A stretch of 19,314 nucleotides of DNA from an uncultured Candidatus Soleaferrea sp. (GCA_934527325.1 CAKTAG010000016.1:1-19314); one strand, 5' to 3'. Shown: positions 7,424 to 15,343, counted from the stretch's first letter. A program made the numbers and translations. Notes: a model not told the origin generated them from the sequence alone.

Positions 7424-8638
7424 ATGAAAATAAATAAAATTATTTCGGCTAGTTTAGTAGCAACTTTAAGTTGTGGTTTTGCAGGTGCTTTTAGTGTACA
7501 TGCTGCCTATACTGAAGATCGGGCTATAGAAAGATTTAATGAAGTTAAGAGTAAATATGGTATTGCTAATTTAGAGGGAGATGTTGTATTAAGTATATTA
7601 CAAGCGGATTTGGGTGTAGATTATAATGGTTTACTTAATTTTATAGATGATAATGGTAACCTACTTACACAAAAGATGACAGTTGAACAAAAGAAGAGAT
7701 TAAAAGATTCGTTAGCAGCTAATGGTTATACAGTAACAAAAGGAAATGAAGAAGGTACGTATGACATATATAAAGAAGGTAATGATACACCAGCTATATC
7801 TGCTGAGGATTTGAAGGAAGAATTAAGAAAACTTAAAACCGGATCACCGGATAGTAGTACTACTGATATTGACAATACTGGTAGTGGCTTTGTTATAAGT
7901 GGTGGAAGTAGTGGTTCAACAAGTACAAGTAGTAGTTCGACAAGTACAAGCACTGGTTCAACAAGCTCAAATACTAAAGTTGATTATGGTAGTGTTGGTG
8001 ACAAAAATAAAATTGTACAAGATAGCGGTGTATACAAATTTGCCAGTGAAAAAGCTGGTGTTACTAGGTTGCAAGAAGGAATAACAAACGTAGTGTTTGA
8101 ATCTACAATAAAAGATGCACAGGCAAAAGGTATGTCTTTGGTAACTATTGCTCTTGAAGGAACAGGTAAAGATGACGATACTAAAACTATATGGGCTTTA
8201 GATGTAGGGAGTGTAGTTGAAAACAAAATAGGTGTCCCCTTTGAAACAAAAGTTGTAGTTAGTGAAGGAATAAATATAATTAATGGAACATCAGAAACTG
8301 GTTCTAACTTATTATCTGCTGCTAAAATAAATGCGATACAAGATAGTGCAATAGCTACAGATGCTGGAGCAGCAGCAGAGTTAAAAACTGATATTAATAA
8401 AAAGGGTACCAAAGTTGTAGATTTTGGTAAAGCAGATGGTGATGCATTACCTTGTGCAGCAGCAGTAAGGGTAAATATAGCTGATACTGATAAGAAAATA
8501 AAAATTAAAGTATATTATATTTGTAATAGTAGATGTTATAAATTGGGAAATTTTGAAACAGATAGCAAAGGTAATGTAGTTTGTAATTTCAAAGCAGGAA
8601 GTCAAATCGGAGATTTTGTATTTGTTCCTGCTGAATAA
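7424..8638 (+). CDS. Secreted protein of unknown function with a Ser/Thr linker
   Basis: A 404-residue protein with a clear signal peptide: lysines, a hydrophobic core, and probable cleavage after SVHA near residue 27. Residues 28-145 form an acidic, mostly helical domain. Residues 155-190 are a low-complexity Gly/Ser/Thr linker containing a seven-residue tandem repeat. Residues 190-404 are a second domain, rich in beta-branched residues, with four cysteines near its end (PCAAAV, YYICNSRCYK, VVCNF). No LPXTG motif, SLH domain or membrane anchor is visible, so it is probably released or non-covalently bound to the cell surface. I do not recognise either domain. The perfect promoter and TGGAGGT ribosome binding site predict strong expression during growth. 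Adhesin-like or surface-layer-associated roles are possible but unsupported. Confidence 0.85.
   Translation: MKINKIISASLVATLSCGFAGAFSVHAAYTEDRAIERFNEVKSKYGIANLEGDVVLSILQADLGVDYNGLLNFIDDNGNLLTQKMTVEQKKRLKDSLAANGYTVTKGNEEGTYDIYKEGNDTPAISAEDLKEELRKLKTGSPDSSTTDIDNTGSGFVISGGSSGSTSTSSSSTSTSTGSTSSNTKVDYGSVGDKNKIVQDSGVYKFASEKAGVTRLQEGITNVVFESTIKDAQAKGMSLVTIALEGTGKDDDTKTIWALDVGSVVENKIGVPFETKVVVSEGINIINGTSETGSNLLSAAKINAIQDSAIATDAGAAAELKTDINKKGTKVVDFGKADGDALPCAAAVRVNIADTDKKIKIKVYYICNSRCYKLGNFETDSKGNVVCNFKAGSQIGDFVFVPAE
7915..7977 (+). repeat. Three 21-base tandem repeats in the Ser/Thr linker
   Basis: Three consecutive 21-base units start at 7915, 7936 and 7957, each beginning TTCAACAAG or TTCGACAAG. 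They encode the STSTSSS, STSTSTG and STSSNTK segments of the linker. The third unit is the most diverged. Such in-frame repeats can change copy number and so alter linker length. Confidence 0.8.
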
Positions 8639-8682
8639 TAGATGAAATATAAATTGATAATTAAATTGATAAAAGCTCTATT

Positions 8683-8728
8683 TTGGTATGTATGTGAAAA
8701 GTTAGGTACTTTTTTAGTTACATACCAA
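8683..8728 (+). terminator. Terminator after the secreted-protein gene
   Basis: Ten-base perfect arms (TTGGTATGTA at 8683-8692 and its complement at 8719-8728) enclose a smaller AAAAGT/ACTTTT hairpin. GGGGTTTTTATTTT follows from 8734. It separates the strongly expressed secreted-protein gene from rqcH, although some readthrough may supply rqcH, which has no obvious promoter of its own. Confidence 0.65.
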
Positions 8729-8763
8729 TAATGGGGTTTTTATTTTATGTGAGGGATATTTAA

Positions 8764-10500
8764 ATGTTGGACGGTTTTTTTCTTAGTTTTATAATAGATG
8801 AGGTAAAAAATAAAGTTTTAAATTGCTATGTTGATAAATTATATCAACCTTCTAAAAATGAAGTGGTGTTACATTTTAGAACTCAAGGTAGCCCCAAGCT
8901 CTTAATATCTGCTAACCCAGATCAATCTAGAATAAATTTTATAAATGAAAAAATTGAACATCCACCAATACCATCTATGTTTTGTATGTTGTTGCGGAAG
9001 TATTTGGTTAATGCTAAACTTGTTAATGTATGTCAGCAAAATTTTGAAAGGCTAGTTTTTTTAGATTTTTATACATCAAATGAGGTGGGGGATAAAATTT
9101 CTGTTCGGTTAGTTGTAGAAGTTATGGGTAAGCATTCAAATATAATTTTGTTAAAGCAAGGTAATAATGTTATAGATTCTATAAAGCGTGTAGGTAGCGA
9201 TATATCTAGAGTAAGGCAAATTTACCCAGGTGTTATATATCAATTACCTCCTTTACAATGTAAGTGTAATATAGTAAAAAATAATGTAGATGAGATAGTA
9301 AATCAAGTATTGTTATTTTCAGATGAAACGTTGCCATCAGCAATTGTTAAAGCTGTTCAGGGAATTTCTTATACTATGGCCGATGAAATTTCTTTTGTTG
9401 TAGTTAATAATTTAGATTTTAAAGTTAAAGATTTAAATTTAGACCAGATTGAACAATTGAAAAAAAATTTTTGTAATTTAAAAATTTTAATAGAAGGTAA
9501 ACTTGGTTCACCGCTTTTGTTTAAAACTTTTGATGGCGAAATGAAAGATTTTTATTTTACAGAATTATGTAAATTTAAAAATAATGGTATTATAAGTAAA
9601 AAAAATTCTTATTCAGAATTGGTAGAAGAGTTTTATAAAAATAAAACAAATGAATGTAGAGTTAAACAGAATGCAAATGATGTACTTAAAATTTTAATGA
9701 ATTGTTTAAAGAAAACAAAAAAGAAATTACAAATCCATGAATTAGAAAAAGCGAATTGTGAAAATAAAAATAAAATACAACAGACAGCAATTTTACTTCA
9801 AAGTAACTTGCATTTGGTAAATAAAAATAGTAGTTATATTGTAGTAGAAAACTTTTTTGATAATAATAATAAAATAAAAATTGACTTAGATAATACAATT
9901 TCTGGGGCAGCAAATGCTCAAAAATATTTTAATAAATATAAAAAATTATGTGTAGCAGATAAAGTGTTGGATGAGTTGATTATAAAAACTAAAAATGAAA
10001 TTATTTATCTAGAATCAGTTATAGATGCTGTAATGAGGTCTACATCTTTAGAGGACATAATGCAAATTAAATTAGAGTTGCAACAAGAGGGGTATTTAAA
10101 AAAACATAAAAAACAAGCTAAAAATGTTAAAATAAAATCTCCTAAAGAGTCTGTTTTGAAAGTAAAGTCTGTAGATGATTTTGATATATTAGTTGGAAAT
10201 AACAATGTTAATAATGATTGGTTAACACTTAAATATGCAAATAAAAATGATTTGTGGTTACATACTCAAAAAATACCAGGTGCACATGTAGTAATTGTTA
10301 CTAATGGCAAAGATGTACCTAACACAACTGTTGTTCAAGCTGCAAAAATAGCAGCAGAACATAGTAAAGCAAAAAATAGTAATTTAGTACCTGTAGATTA
10401 TACTATAATAAAAAATGTAAAAAAATTTTCGGGTGCTAAGCCTGGTATGGTTAAGTATAGTAATTTTAAAACAATATTTGTAAAACCAGAAGTTAATTAG
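8764..10500 (+). CDS. rqcH: RqcH (NFACT family ribosome quality-control protein)
   Basis: A 578-residue NFACT protein, older name fibronectin-binding protein FbpA. RqcH binds obstructed 50S subunits carrying peptidyl-tRNA and recruits tRNA-Ala to add C-terminal alanine tails that mark the stalled peptide for degradation. The NFACT-N domain opens with MLDGFFLSFIIDE. The residues matching the B. subtilis Asp-Arg pair needed for tailing are E95-R96, a conservative change. A long charged coiled coil spans about residues 290-440. The NFACT-R domain (about 475-575) has FDILVGNNNVNNDWLTLK followed by NDLWLHTQKIPGAHVVI. GAGGGAT precedes the ATG by about eight bases. Full length for the family. Confidence 0.94.
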   Translation: MLDGFFLSFIIDEVKNKVLNCYVDKLYQPSKNEVVLHFRTQGSPKLLISANPDQSRINFINEKIEHPPIPSMFCMLLRKYLVNAKLVNVCQQNFERLVFLDFYTSNEVGDKISVRLVVEVMGKHSNIILLKQGNNVIDSIKRVGSDISRVRQIYPGVIYQLPPLQCKCNIVKNNVDEIVNQVLLFSDETLPSAIVKAVQGISYTMADEISFVVVNNLDFKVKDLNLDQIEQLKKNFCNLKILIEGKLGSPLLFKTFDGEMKDFYFTELCKFKNNGIISKKNSYSELVEEFYKNKTNECRVKQNANDVLKILMNCLKKTKKKLQIHELEKANCENKNKIQQTAILLQSNLHLVNKNSSYIVVENFFDNNNKIKIDLDNTISGAANAQKYFNKYKKLCVADKVLDELIIKTKNEIIYLESVIDAVMRSTSLEDIMQIKLELQQEGYLKKHKKQAKNVKIKSPKESVLKVKSVDDFDILVGNNNVNNDWLTLKYANKNDLWLHTQKIPGAHVVIVTNGKDVPNTTVVQAAKIAAEHSKAKNSNLVPVDYTIIKNVKKFSGAKPGMVKYSNFKTIFVKPEVN

Positions 10501-10574
10501 TTGGCAGCGTTTATTTTTTTTAGTATATTATTTGATGTGGCAATTTGGTGTAGTGTAAGTATATATAGTGGTAT

Positions 10575-10628
10575 AAAACAAGCTGTAGTCAACTCGATTA
10601 AAAAAATCGTTTTGCTACAGCTTGTTTT
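10575..10628. terminator. Bidirectional terminator between convergent genes
   Basis: Perfect 14-base arms AAAACAAGCTGTAG (10575-10588) and complement (10615-10628), with a smaller CGAT/ATCG hairpin inside the loop. A-rich and T-rich flanks on both sides suit termination in both directions. It sits between rqcH, ending at 10500, and the convergent DUF1292 gene, ending at 10687. Confidence 0.85.
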
Positions 10629-10686
10629 TGATTTATTTTGTTTTTGCTTAATTTTTTAAAATATATATTTGTTATAGAGTTTCCAA

Positions 10687-11022
10687 TTATCTTTCAATAT
10701 CAAAATCGTCAGATAAATGGTCTATCATAAGTTGGCAAATTTCTTCGTAATCATCTTTACCTTCTATAGATACTAAAAATTCACCATCATCATCAGATGC
10801 TACTTCCATAATAAAAAGATCTGTAGAGTTGGTGTTTTCGTCACTTTCATCATTTTCGTTATTGAGTTCACCTGCAACGTCAGCCGGAATTAATGCGGCA
10901 TAATTTTTGTTTTTATACTCTATAATGTCTAGTATTATGCAGTCATGCTCGATTCCATCATCATCTGTTATGGTTATAATATCATCTGAATTTATATCAG
11001 ATTCGGGGATGTTATCATTCAT
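10687..11022 (-). CDS. DUF1292 family acidic protein
   Basis: A 111-residue, strongly acidic protein. The core motif DDIITITDDDGIEHDCIILDIIEYKNKNYAALIPAD is split here as DDIITITDDDGIEH and YKNKNYAALIP, which are the hallmark of DUF1292 (YrzB-like) proteins of Firmicutes. The C-terminal half has the typical EDDGEFLVSI-like strand (residues about 77-86) and a closing acidic helix. Function is unknown. It is transcribed alone from a good sigma-A-type promoter and ends at the shared terminator with rqcH. A TAGG ribosome binding site lies eight bases before the ATG. Confidence 0.85.
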   Translation of the reverse strand: MNDNIPESDINSDDIITITDDDGIEHDCIILDIIEYKNKNYAALIPADVAGELNNENDESDENTNSTDLFIMEVASDDDGEFLVSIEGKDDYEEICQLMIDHLSDDFDIER

Positions 11023-11083
11023 TAATAAAACCTACTTTCTTTTAATGTAATAGTATTAATTAAAAAATTTTTATTGCTTAATA

Positions 11084-11112
11084 ATTCTATACTATATTAT
11101 TAGTAAAGTCAA
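11084..11112 (-). promoter_or_regulatory. Sigma-A promoter for the DUF1292 gene
   Basis: On the minus strand TTGACT (11112-11107) and TAGAAT (11089-11084) are separated by 17 bases, five of six matches in each hexamer. The leader to the DUF1292 start is about 55 bases. Confidence 0.8.
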
Positions 11113-11227
11113 TACAAAATTTTAATATAAAATACTGTAACACTACACTGTGCTGTTTTATAATGTATAGATCAGATTTTATAGAAAAAATTTTACATTT
11201 TGTTTTAACTGCAACCAATTTGTGGTA

Positions 11228-11881
11228 CTACAAATTAATCAAATTGCAATCTTTAATTGTATAAATTTTATCACATTCATTAGCAATATTAACATTATGT
11301 GTAACAATTAATATTGTTTTACCATTTTTATTTAATTGTTTTAATATCTGTAATATTTCTTTTGACGTTTCTTCATCTAACGACCCTGTAGGTTCATCTG
11401 CTAAAATTATTTCACAAGGTTTTAACATTACTCTGGCTAAAGATACCCTTTGCTGTTCGCCTCCACTAAGTTCATATACTTTATTATCCATTTTATCAGA
11501 TAATCCTACATACTCCAATACCTTTTGCTTAGCCAGCTGTTTTTCTTTTTTATTTTTATTTACATATTCCAGTGCTATATCTAAATTTTCAGATACAGTT
11601 TCATTATCTACTAAAGCAAAATTTTGAAATATATAACCTATTAAATTTCTATGCGCTAATGTAACTTGTTTGCCATCTATTTTACTATATCTTTTATTGT
11701 TAAGTATAACATCTCCACTATCAGGTTTTTCTATTAAACCAATTATATTTAGCAATGTAGATTTTCCCGAACCTGAACCACCCATTATTGCTATCATTTC
11801 ACCTTTATTAACTTTTAAATTAACATTATTCAGTATCTCTTTATTGCCAAAACTTTTCTTAATATTTTTTAACTCTATCAT
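11228..11881 (-). CDS. Bacteriocin-export-type ABC transporter ATPase (lactococcin 972 group)
   Basis: A 217-residue ABC ATPase with the complete set of motifs: Walker A GGSGSGKST (34-42), Q-loop IFQNFAL (85-91), signature LSGGEQQR (138-145), Walker B IILADEP (158-164), and the switch histidine in VTHN near 195. Size and sequence fit the MacB/LolD-like group. Within that group, the short ATPases paired with a large multi-spanning protein beside a lactococcin 972 peptide form a recognised bacteriocin-export set. It starts two bases after the stop of the 761-residue membrane protein, its obvious partner. Export of, or immunity to, the neighbouring peptide is inferred from context. It is the last gene of the operon; no convincing terminator follows in 11023-11227. 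Confidence 0.9.
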   Translation of the reverse strand: MIELKNIKKSFGNKEILNNVNLKVNKGEMIAIMGGSGSGKSTLLNIIGLIEKPDSGDVILNNKRYSKIDGKQVTLAHRNLIGYIFQNFALVDNETVSENLDIALEYVNKNKKEKQLAKQKVLEYVGLSDKMDNKVYELSGGEQQRVSLARVMLKPCEIILADEPTGSLDEETSKEILQILKQLNKNGKTILIVTHNVNIANECDKIYTIKDCNLINL

Positions 11882-11883
11882 AT

Positions 11884-14169
11884 TTATTCCCCTTTCAACA
11901 CACTGCTGATTTTTTTATTTTCATATATTTTAAGTAATACTGCTGAAATAACTACATCTCCTAATACAATTCCTAATAATATTTTCCAATTTACAGACTC
12001 TATATAAAAATTGCTACTTGGTACCAATTTATCTATTAACACTATTTTACTTGGTATGTAAAATAAACATATCACTTTGTCTACCAGTTCTCCATTGTAA
12101 TTTATTAACAACATTAAACAAATTGATATTAACCATATTAATAATAAACTTCCAAAAAAACCTATACTTCTTTTTGCAAACCCGACCCCATTAAGTTTTT
12201 TTACTGTATTTTTTACCTTATTTTGTTCAAGGTAATTTATACACGATGATATAATTAACATCAATAATAATATAACAGAAAATATTGCATATTCTATTGT
12301 ATATATAAATTCTTGTTTAATTTCATAAATTTTTTGAGCTGCCGTTTCATATAACGTTTTTGCACTTATTAACAAGTTATCAATATTACAATCTTTAATA
12401 TCAGATATCACATCTTGGTATGGGTTATCTATATTACTAATTTTAGGGTAAAACCCATTACAATCACAACACCCATAGCTATCTATACACATATTATTAT
12501 TACTAATAACTTGTATTATTGAACCAATAACATAATTTTGCGTTTCTGTAGCTAAGTCCGTTTGATATGTAAAACACTTTTGGCCATCTTTAATATAAAT
12601 TATGTTTAATTTGTAATCTGGCCAATTATTACTATAAAATTCACCTTTATATTTTTCTTGAATTTGTTTTTCATATAATTTTAATCTTTCAGGTACAAGT
12701 AAATTTAAAGTATGTTCATCATGGTCAGGTATGTTAATTTGTTTACCGTTAATACCATATATTGGGTTGAGTTGTAAATAATTATTATTTACCTTTATAC
12801 TTTTTCCCAATATTTCATCTATTTTATTTTTTTTAATGTTTCCTCTTAACTTTTGTTGTTTTTCATATTCATCAATTCCTGCCCGATGATTTCTTGCATT
12901 AATATAAATTTCTCCTTTTTTGTTGCATATTTTAAACCATTTTTTCATATTTAAATCTAAATTTTCTACTTTTTCATCGTTATCACGTCCTGCAACTGTT
13001 CCTTCAAATAATCCACTACGTTTTACTAAAGTGTAATTTAACGCATTATCCCAAATTTTATTTCCTTCCATTTTGCCTATTAATAAATATAAACTATTGC
13101 TGCTATTTATTATAGCAGTTACCATTGCTACACTTATAAAGCATTTAGATATATTATTAATATTTTGTATTACCTTTACTGGTTTCTTATTTTTTAACAT
13201 CAACGGTATTTTTACATATTTTATAAACATAAGAGGAATAGCCATTAATAAAATAGAAATCAATGTTAATTTAAAATTAAACAATAACCAGTTTTTAAAA
13301 AATATACTTAAATTTTTTAAACCTAATTTATATATTAAAAAACTGAAAATCATAAAACCAGATAATCCACACCCGTATATATGGTACTTTAACAACTTTT
13401 TAAAAATAATCTTGATTTTTAAGCTAACATTTGATTCCCCAAACATTTTTTTTATAGCAAGTTCTTTATAAATAGAAAATAGCCAATATATCATCGTTAA
13501 AAATGTAATTACATATATTATAATCAATATTCCTATAATATTATTCTTTAAGCGGTAACATTCATCAGACTGCAACATATCTATTTCATTACTAGATGGT
13601 ACATAAAAAATTACTTCTTCACAACCTAATTCATTTTTCAAATCTTTTTCTAATAATTTAATTTTAGTTTGATTATTTGTATCAACAAACCATTTACTAA
13701 TTAACTCTCCATTATATAAAATACCAGATAAATTATATATGTTAAGAATAGAATCTAAGCTAAAAAATTCAAATTTCCCAAGTTGATTTTCGTCTTTTAA
13801 ATCTTCTGAAGAAATAAATTTATTGTAAAAATCTTCATTTCTTAAAAGTCTACCATTTGAAAGTTTTAATTTGTTAAACATATTTCCATTACATGTAGAA
13901 TAAACTCTAATCGTTCTTTTTCCATTCCCTGACTTGCTTTTATAACTAACATTATATATATTTAAATTATGCTTCTTAGATAGTGATTCAAAAATTTCTA
14001 TTAACTGTTTTGGAGTATTAATTTTTTTTACATTATATATACGAAAGCAAGAAACATTATCATCTTTCCATAATATGTTTCTAACATTTTTAAATTCATA
14101 TAGGCTAATATAAACTATTGAGGTTAAAAAATAAATTAAAAATAAAAAAATAGATATTAATTTTTTCAA
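11884..14169 (-). CDS. Bacteriocin-associated integral membrane protein, putative permease/immunity
   Basis: A 761-residue membrane protein resembling the seven-helix bacteriocin-associated proteins of lactococcin 972 clusters, which are FtsX/MacB-like permeases proposed to act in immunity or export. It has one N-terminal helix (about 4-24), an extracellular domain to about 205, then three or four helices between 210 and 360. A second large extracellular domain runs to about 625, followed by three C-terminal helices (about 627-645, 668-690 and 735-755). Between helices it has KELAIKKMFGES, like the KxxG loops of FtsX permeases. The second extracellular domain carries a CIDSYGCCDCNG cysteine cluster. 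The start is TTG, nine bases after a GGGAG ribosome binding site. It pairs with the adjoining ATPase. Family call by architecture and context. Confidence 0.82.
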   Translation of the reverse strand: MKKLISIFLFLIYFLTSIVYISLYEFKNVRNILWKDDNVSCFRIYNVKKINTPKQLIEIFESLSKKHNLNIYNVSYKSKSGNGKRTIRVYSTCNGNMFNKLKLSNGRLLRNEDFYNKFISSEDLKDENQLGKFEFFSLDSILNIYNLSGILYNGELISKWFVDTNNQTKIKLLEKDLKNELGCEEVIFYVPSSNEIDMLQSDECYRLKNNIIGILIIIYVITFLTMIYWLFSIYKELAIKKMFGESNVSLKIKIIFKKLLKYHIYGCGLSGFMIFSFLIYKLGLKNLSIFFKNWLLFNFKLTLISILLMAIPLMFIKYVKIPLMLKNKKPVKVIQNINNISKCFISVAMVTAIINSSNSLYLLIGKMEGNKIWDNALNYTLVKRSGLFEGTVAGRDNDEKVENLDLNMKKWFKICNKKGEIYINARNHRAGIDEYEKQQKLRGNIKKNKIDEILGKSIKVNNNYLQLNPIYGINGKQINIPDHDEHTLNLLVPERLKLYEKQIQEKYKGEFYSNNWPDYKLNIIYIKDGQKCFTYQTDLATETQNYVIGSIIQVISNNNMCIDSYGCCDCNGFYPKISNIDNPYQDVISDIKDCNIDNLLISAKTLYETAAQKIYEIKQEFIYTIEYAIFSVILLLMLIISSCINYLEQNKVKNTVKKLNGVGFAKRSIGFFGSLLLIWLISICLMLLINYNGELVDKVICLFYIPSKIVLIDKLVPSSNFYIESVNWKILLGIVLGDVVISAVLLKIYENKKISSVLKGE

Positions 14170-14189
14170 TTATTTCTCCCTTCTAACAC

Positions 14190-14235
14190 AAATAAATTAT
14201 TACCAGAAGTAATTACTTCTGGTAATAATTTATTT
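14190..14235 (-). terminator. Perfect 46-base palindrome between peptide and transporter genes
   Basis: A perfect inverted repeat: 21-base arms (14190-14210 and 14215-14235) around AATT, itself self-complementary, so the whole 46 bases are palindromic. The core is ACCAGAAGT/ACTTCTGGT with AT-rich outer ends. It lies 24 bases past the bacteriocin-like gene and about 20 before the membrane-protein start. The position suggests a partial terminator or mRNA-stabilising hairpin that keeps transporter expression below peptide expression. A dimeric DNA-binding protein site is an alternative. Confidence 0.65.
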
Positions 14236-14259
14236 AATATGTAATGAATAATATTTTAC

Positions 14260-14550
14260 TCAATCTTGAGTGTATCCACATTTTTTATCTATGCTACATC
14301 TGTGCCAAAAACCATGTCCATGTTTAGAACTATGCCTATAATTATCTTTTTGTTCTGAACGTGCAATAACACCACGTGCCACACATATCCTATCTGTTTC
14401 CCAAGATGTTTCGTTATAAACTTGTGTTGAAGCTCCATGAGGTTTTGTGTTATGTAAATATTCAGAGTATATTATATCATCACCATTTTCCTCGCAATAT
14501 CCCACAATCCAGTTTTCGCCACCAACTTTACTAATCACTTCTTCCCACAT
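14260..14550 (-). CDS. Lactococcin-972-like bacteriocin peptide lacking a signal sequence
   Basis: A 96-residue peptide (92 if started at the GTG at 14538). Numbered from the GTG, it carries the lactococcin 972 pattern: VGGENWIVGY (5-14), then YSEYLHNTKPHGAS (24-37), then R50-ICVARGVIAR, and an aromatic, His-rich tail GHGFWHRC. Known family members block septum formation by binding lipid II, and carry a Sec signal peptide directly before the GG-W motif. Here a stop codon lies two codons upstream of the ATG, so no leader is possible in this frame. The GTG overlaps the stop of the 170-residue gene (GTGA) and has AAAGGA about ten bases upstream; the ATG is almost on top of that site. Four cysteines (15, 52, 81, 87) are present; canonical lactococcin 972 has none. 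The call rests on motif similarity plus the flanking transporter pair. Confidence 0.72.
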   Translation of the reverse strand: MWEEVISKVGGENWIVGYCEENGDDIIYSEYLHNTKPHGASTQVYNETSWETDRICVARGVIARSEQKDNYRHSSKHGHGFWHRCSIDKKCGYTQD

Positions 14551-15047
14551 CCTTTATCAGACTTTTCATATATAATATGTAACGTTAATCTATATGTAAA
14601 GCAAAATAATAAATAAGTACACCAATATGTTATCTGATACATAAATTCCCATTTGACAAATACTATATAGCAAAAAATCCATAGCCATTGACCACAATAG
14701 TATAATATTAGTTCCCATTTATTATGAAATCTAGTTAAATCTTTTTGATAATCTCTCTTCACTTTAGACTTTATACATTTATATACTCGAGCCAAATTTT
14801 TACTTAATACACCATTGTTTTTTCTATCAATTATCTTAGATGCAAAAAATATTATATAAATAAAAATAAAACCTAACAACAATAAAAAAGAGCATATTAA
14901 AAAAAATTCTAAATTATACTGATTTGTCATTACCATAATCTCTAAAAGAAATAAATCAGAAGATATAAACAAGCAAAACAACACTTTACTTAATTTACTT
15001 CGAAAAATTTTACTTAAGTGGTTATCTATATTACAGATATCCTTCAT
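14535..15047 (-). CDS. Four-helix membrane protein in the bacteriocin operon
   Basis: A 170-residue protein with four hydrophobic segments (about residues 21-40, 47-70, 112-131 and 137-158) and a basic central loop (about 71-110), placing both ends on the same side of the membrane. It is rich in aromatic residues and cysteine. I do not recognise the family. Its ATG overlaps the stop of the secreted small protein (ATGA), with AAAGGGG 11 bases upstream. Its TGA overlaps the GTG of the bacteriocin-like peptide. These overlaps place it firmly in the operon. Immunity protein or maturation/export accessory are both plausible from context; neither is shown by sequence. Confidence 0.75.
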   Translation of the reverse strand: MKDICNIDNHLSKIFRSKLSKVLFCLFISSDLFLLEIMVMTNQYNLEFFLICSFLLLLGFIFIYIIFFASKIIDRKNNGVLSKNLARVYKCIKSKVKRDYQKDLTRFHNKWELILYYCGQWLWIFCYIVFVKWEFMYQITYWCTYLLFCFTYRLTLHIIYEKSDKGCGKK

Positions 15048-15304
15048 AAAATTTTAGTCCCCTTTATATTATTTGTGATATTTGCAGGTTCAGGATATTT
15101 AGCAGCTTCGCTACCTAATTCATACCCTTCACATGCTTCAGTAAGAGCTCCTACAACAGCAGCTGCAGCCTTACTCTTAGGTGGTGGTGCTCCATCTTTA
15201 ACCTTACTAGGCTCAACACGCCCCATATCATTAGATATAATTAATGTATTTGCCACTAATAAACTAGCACTCAAAAAAGTAATAAAATATTTCTTTAATT
15301 TCAC
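15044..15304 (-). CDS. Small secreted protein, first gene of the bacteriocin operon
   Basis: An 86-residue protein with an N-terminal signal sequence (KLKK followed by a hydrophobic core, residues 6-20). The exported part contains APPPKSK, an alanine-rich segment AAAAVVGALTEACEGYE, and a polar tail ending NIKGTKIL. One cysteine. I do not recognise the family. The GTG at 15304 is chosen because AAGG lies eight bases before it; an in-frame TTG at 15328 would be almost at the predicted transcription start. Its stop overlaps the ATG of the next gene. It could be a second bacteriocin, a partner peptide, a signal peptide pheromone, or a secreted accessory factor. It is the only Sec-type secreted product of the operon. 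Confidence 0.68.
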   Translation of the reverse strand: MKLKKYFITFLSASLLVANTLIISNDMGRVEPSKVKDGAPPPKSKAAAAVVGALTEACEGYELGSEAAKYPEPANITNNIKGTKIL

Positions 15305-15343
15305 ATTTTCAGCCTTATTATTAATCAATTATATTATATTTTC

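Noticed and set aside
7984..8412. Minus-strand open frame of 142 codons inside the secreted-protein gene, and similar long antisense frames within metG, the nucleotidyltransferase fusion and rqcH
   Set aside because: They lie wholly opposite well-supported genes and lack ribosome binding sites and recognisable domains; low GC with biased codons leaves antisense frames open by chance.
11130..11165. Imperfect hairpin downstream of the ABC ATPase gene as a terminator
   Set aside because: Only a short TAAAA/TTTTA outer stem and a CAC/GTG inner stem pair, with a large internal mismatch. Not strong enough to list.
14500..15047. Possible frameshifted fusion of the 170-residue membrane protein with the lactococcin-like peptide
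   Set aside because: The GTGA overlap with an AAAGGA ribosome binding site is a normal coupling arrangement, and no slippery heptamer is evident at the junction. A sequencing error cannot be fully excluded, so the point is carried into the finding as a check.
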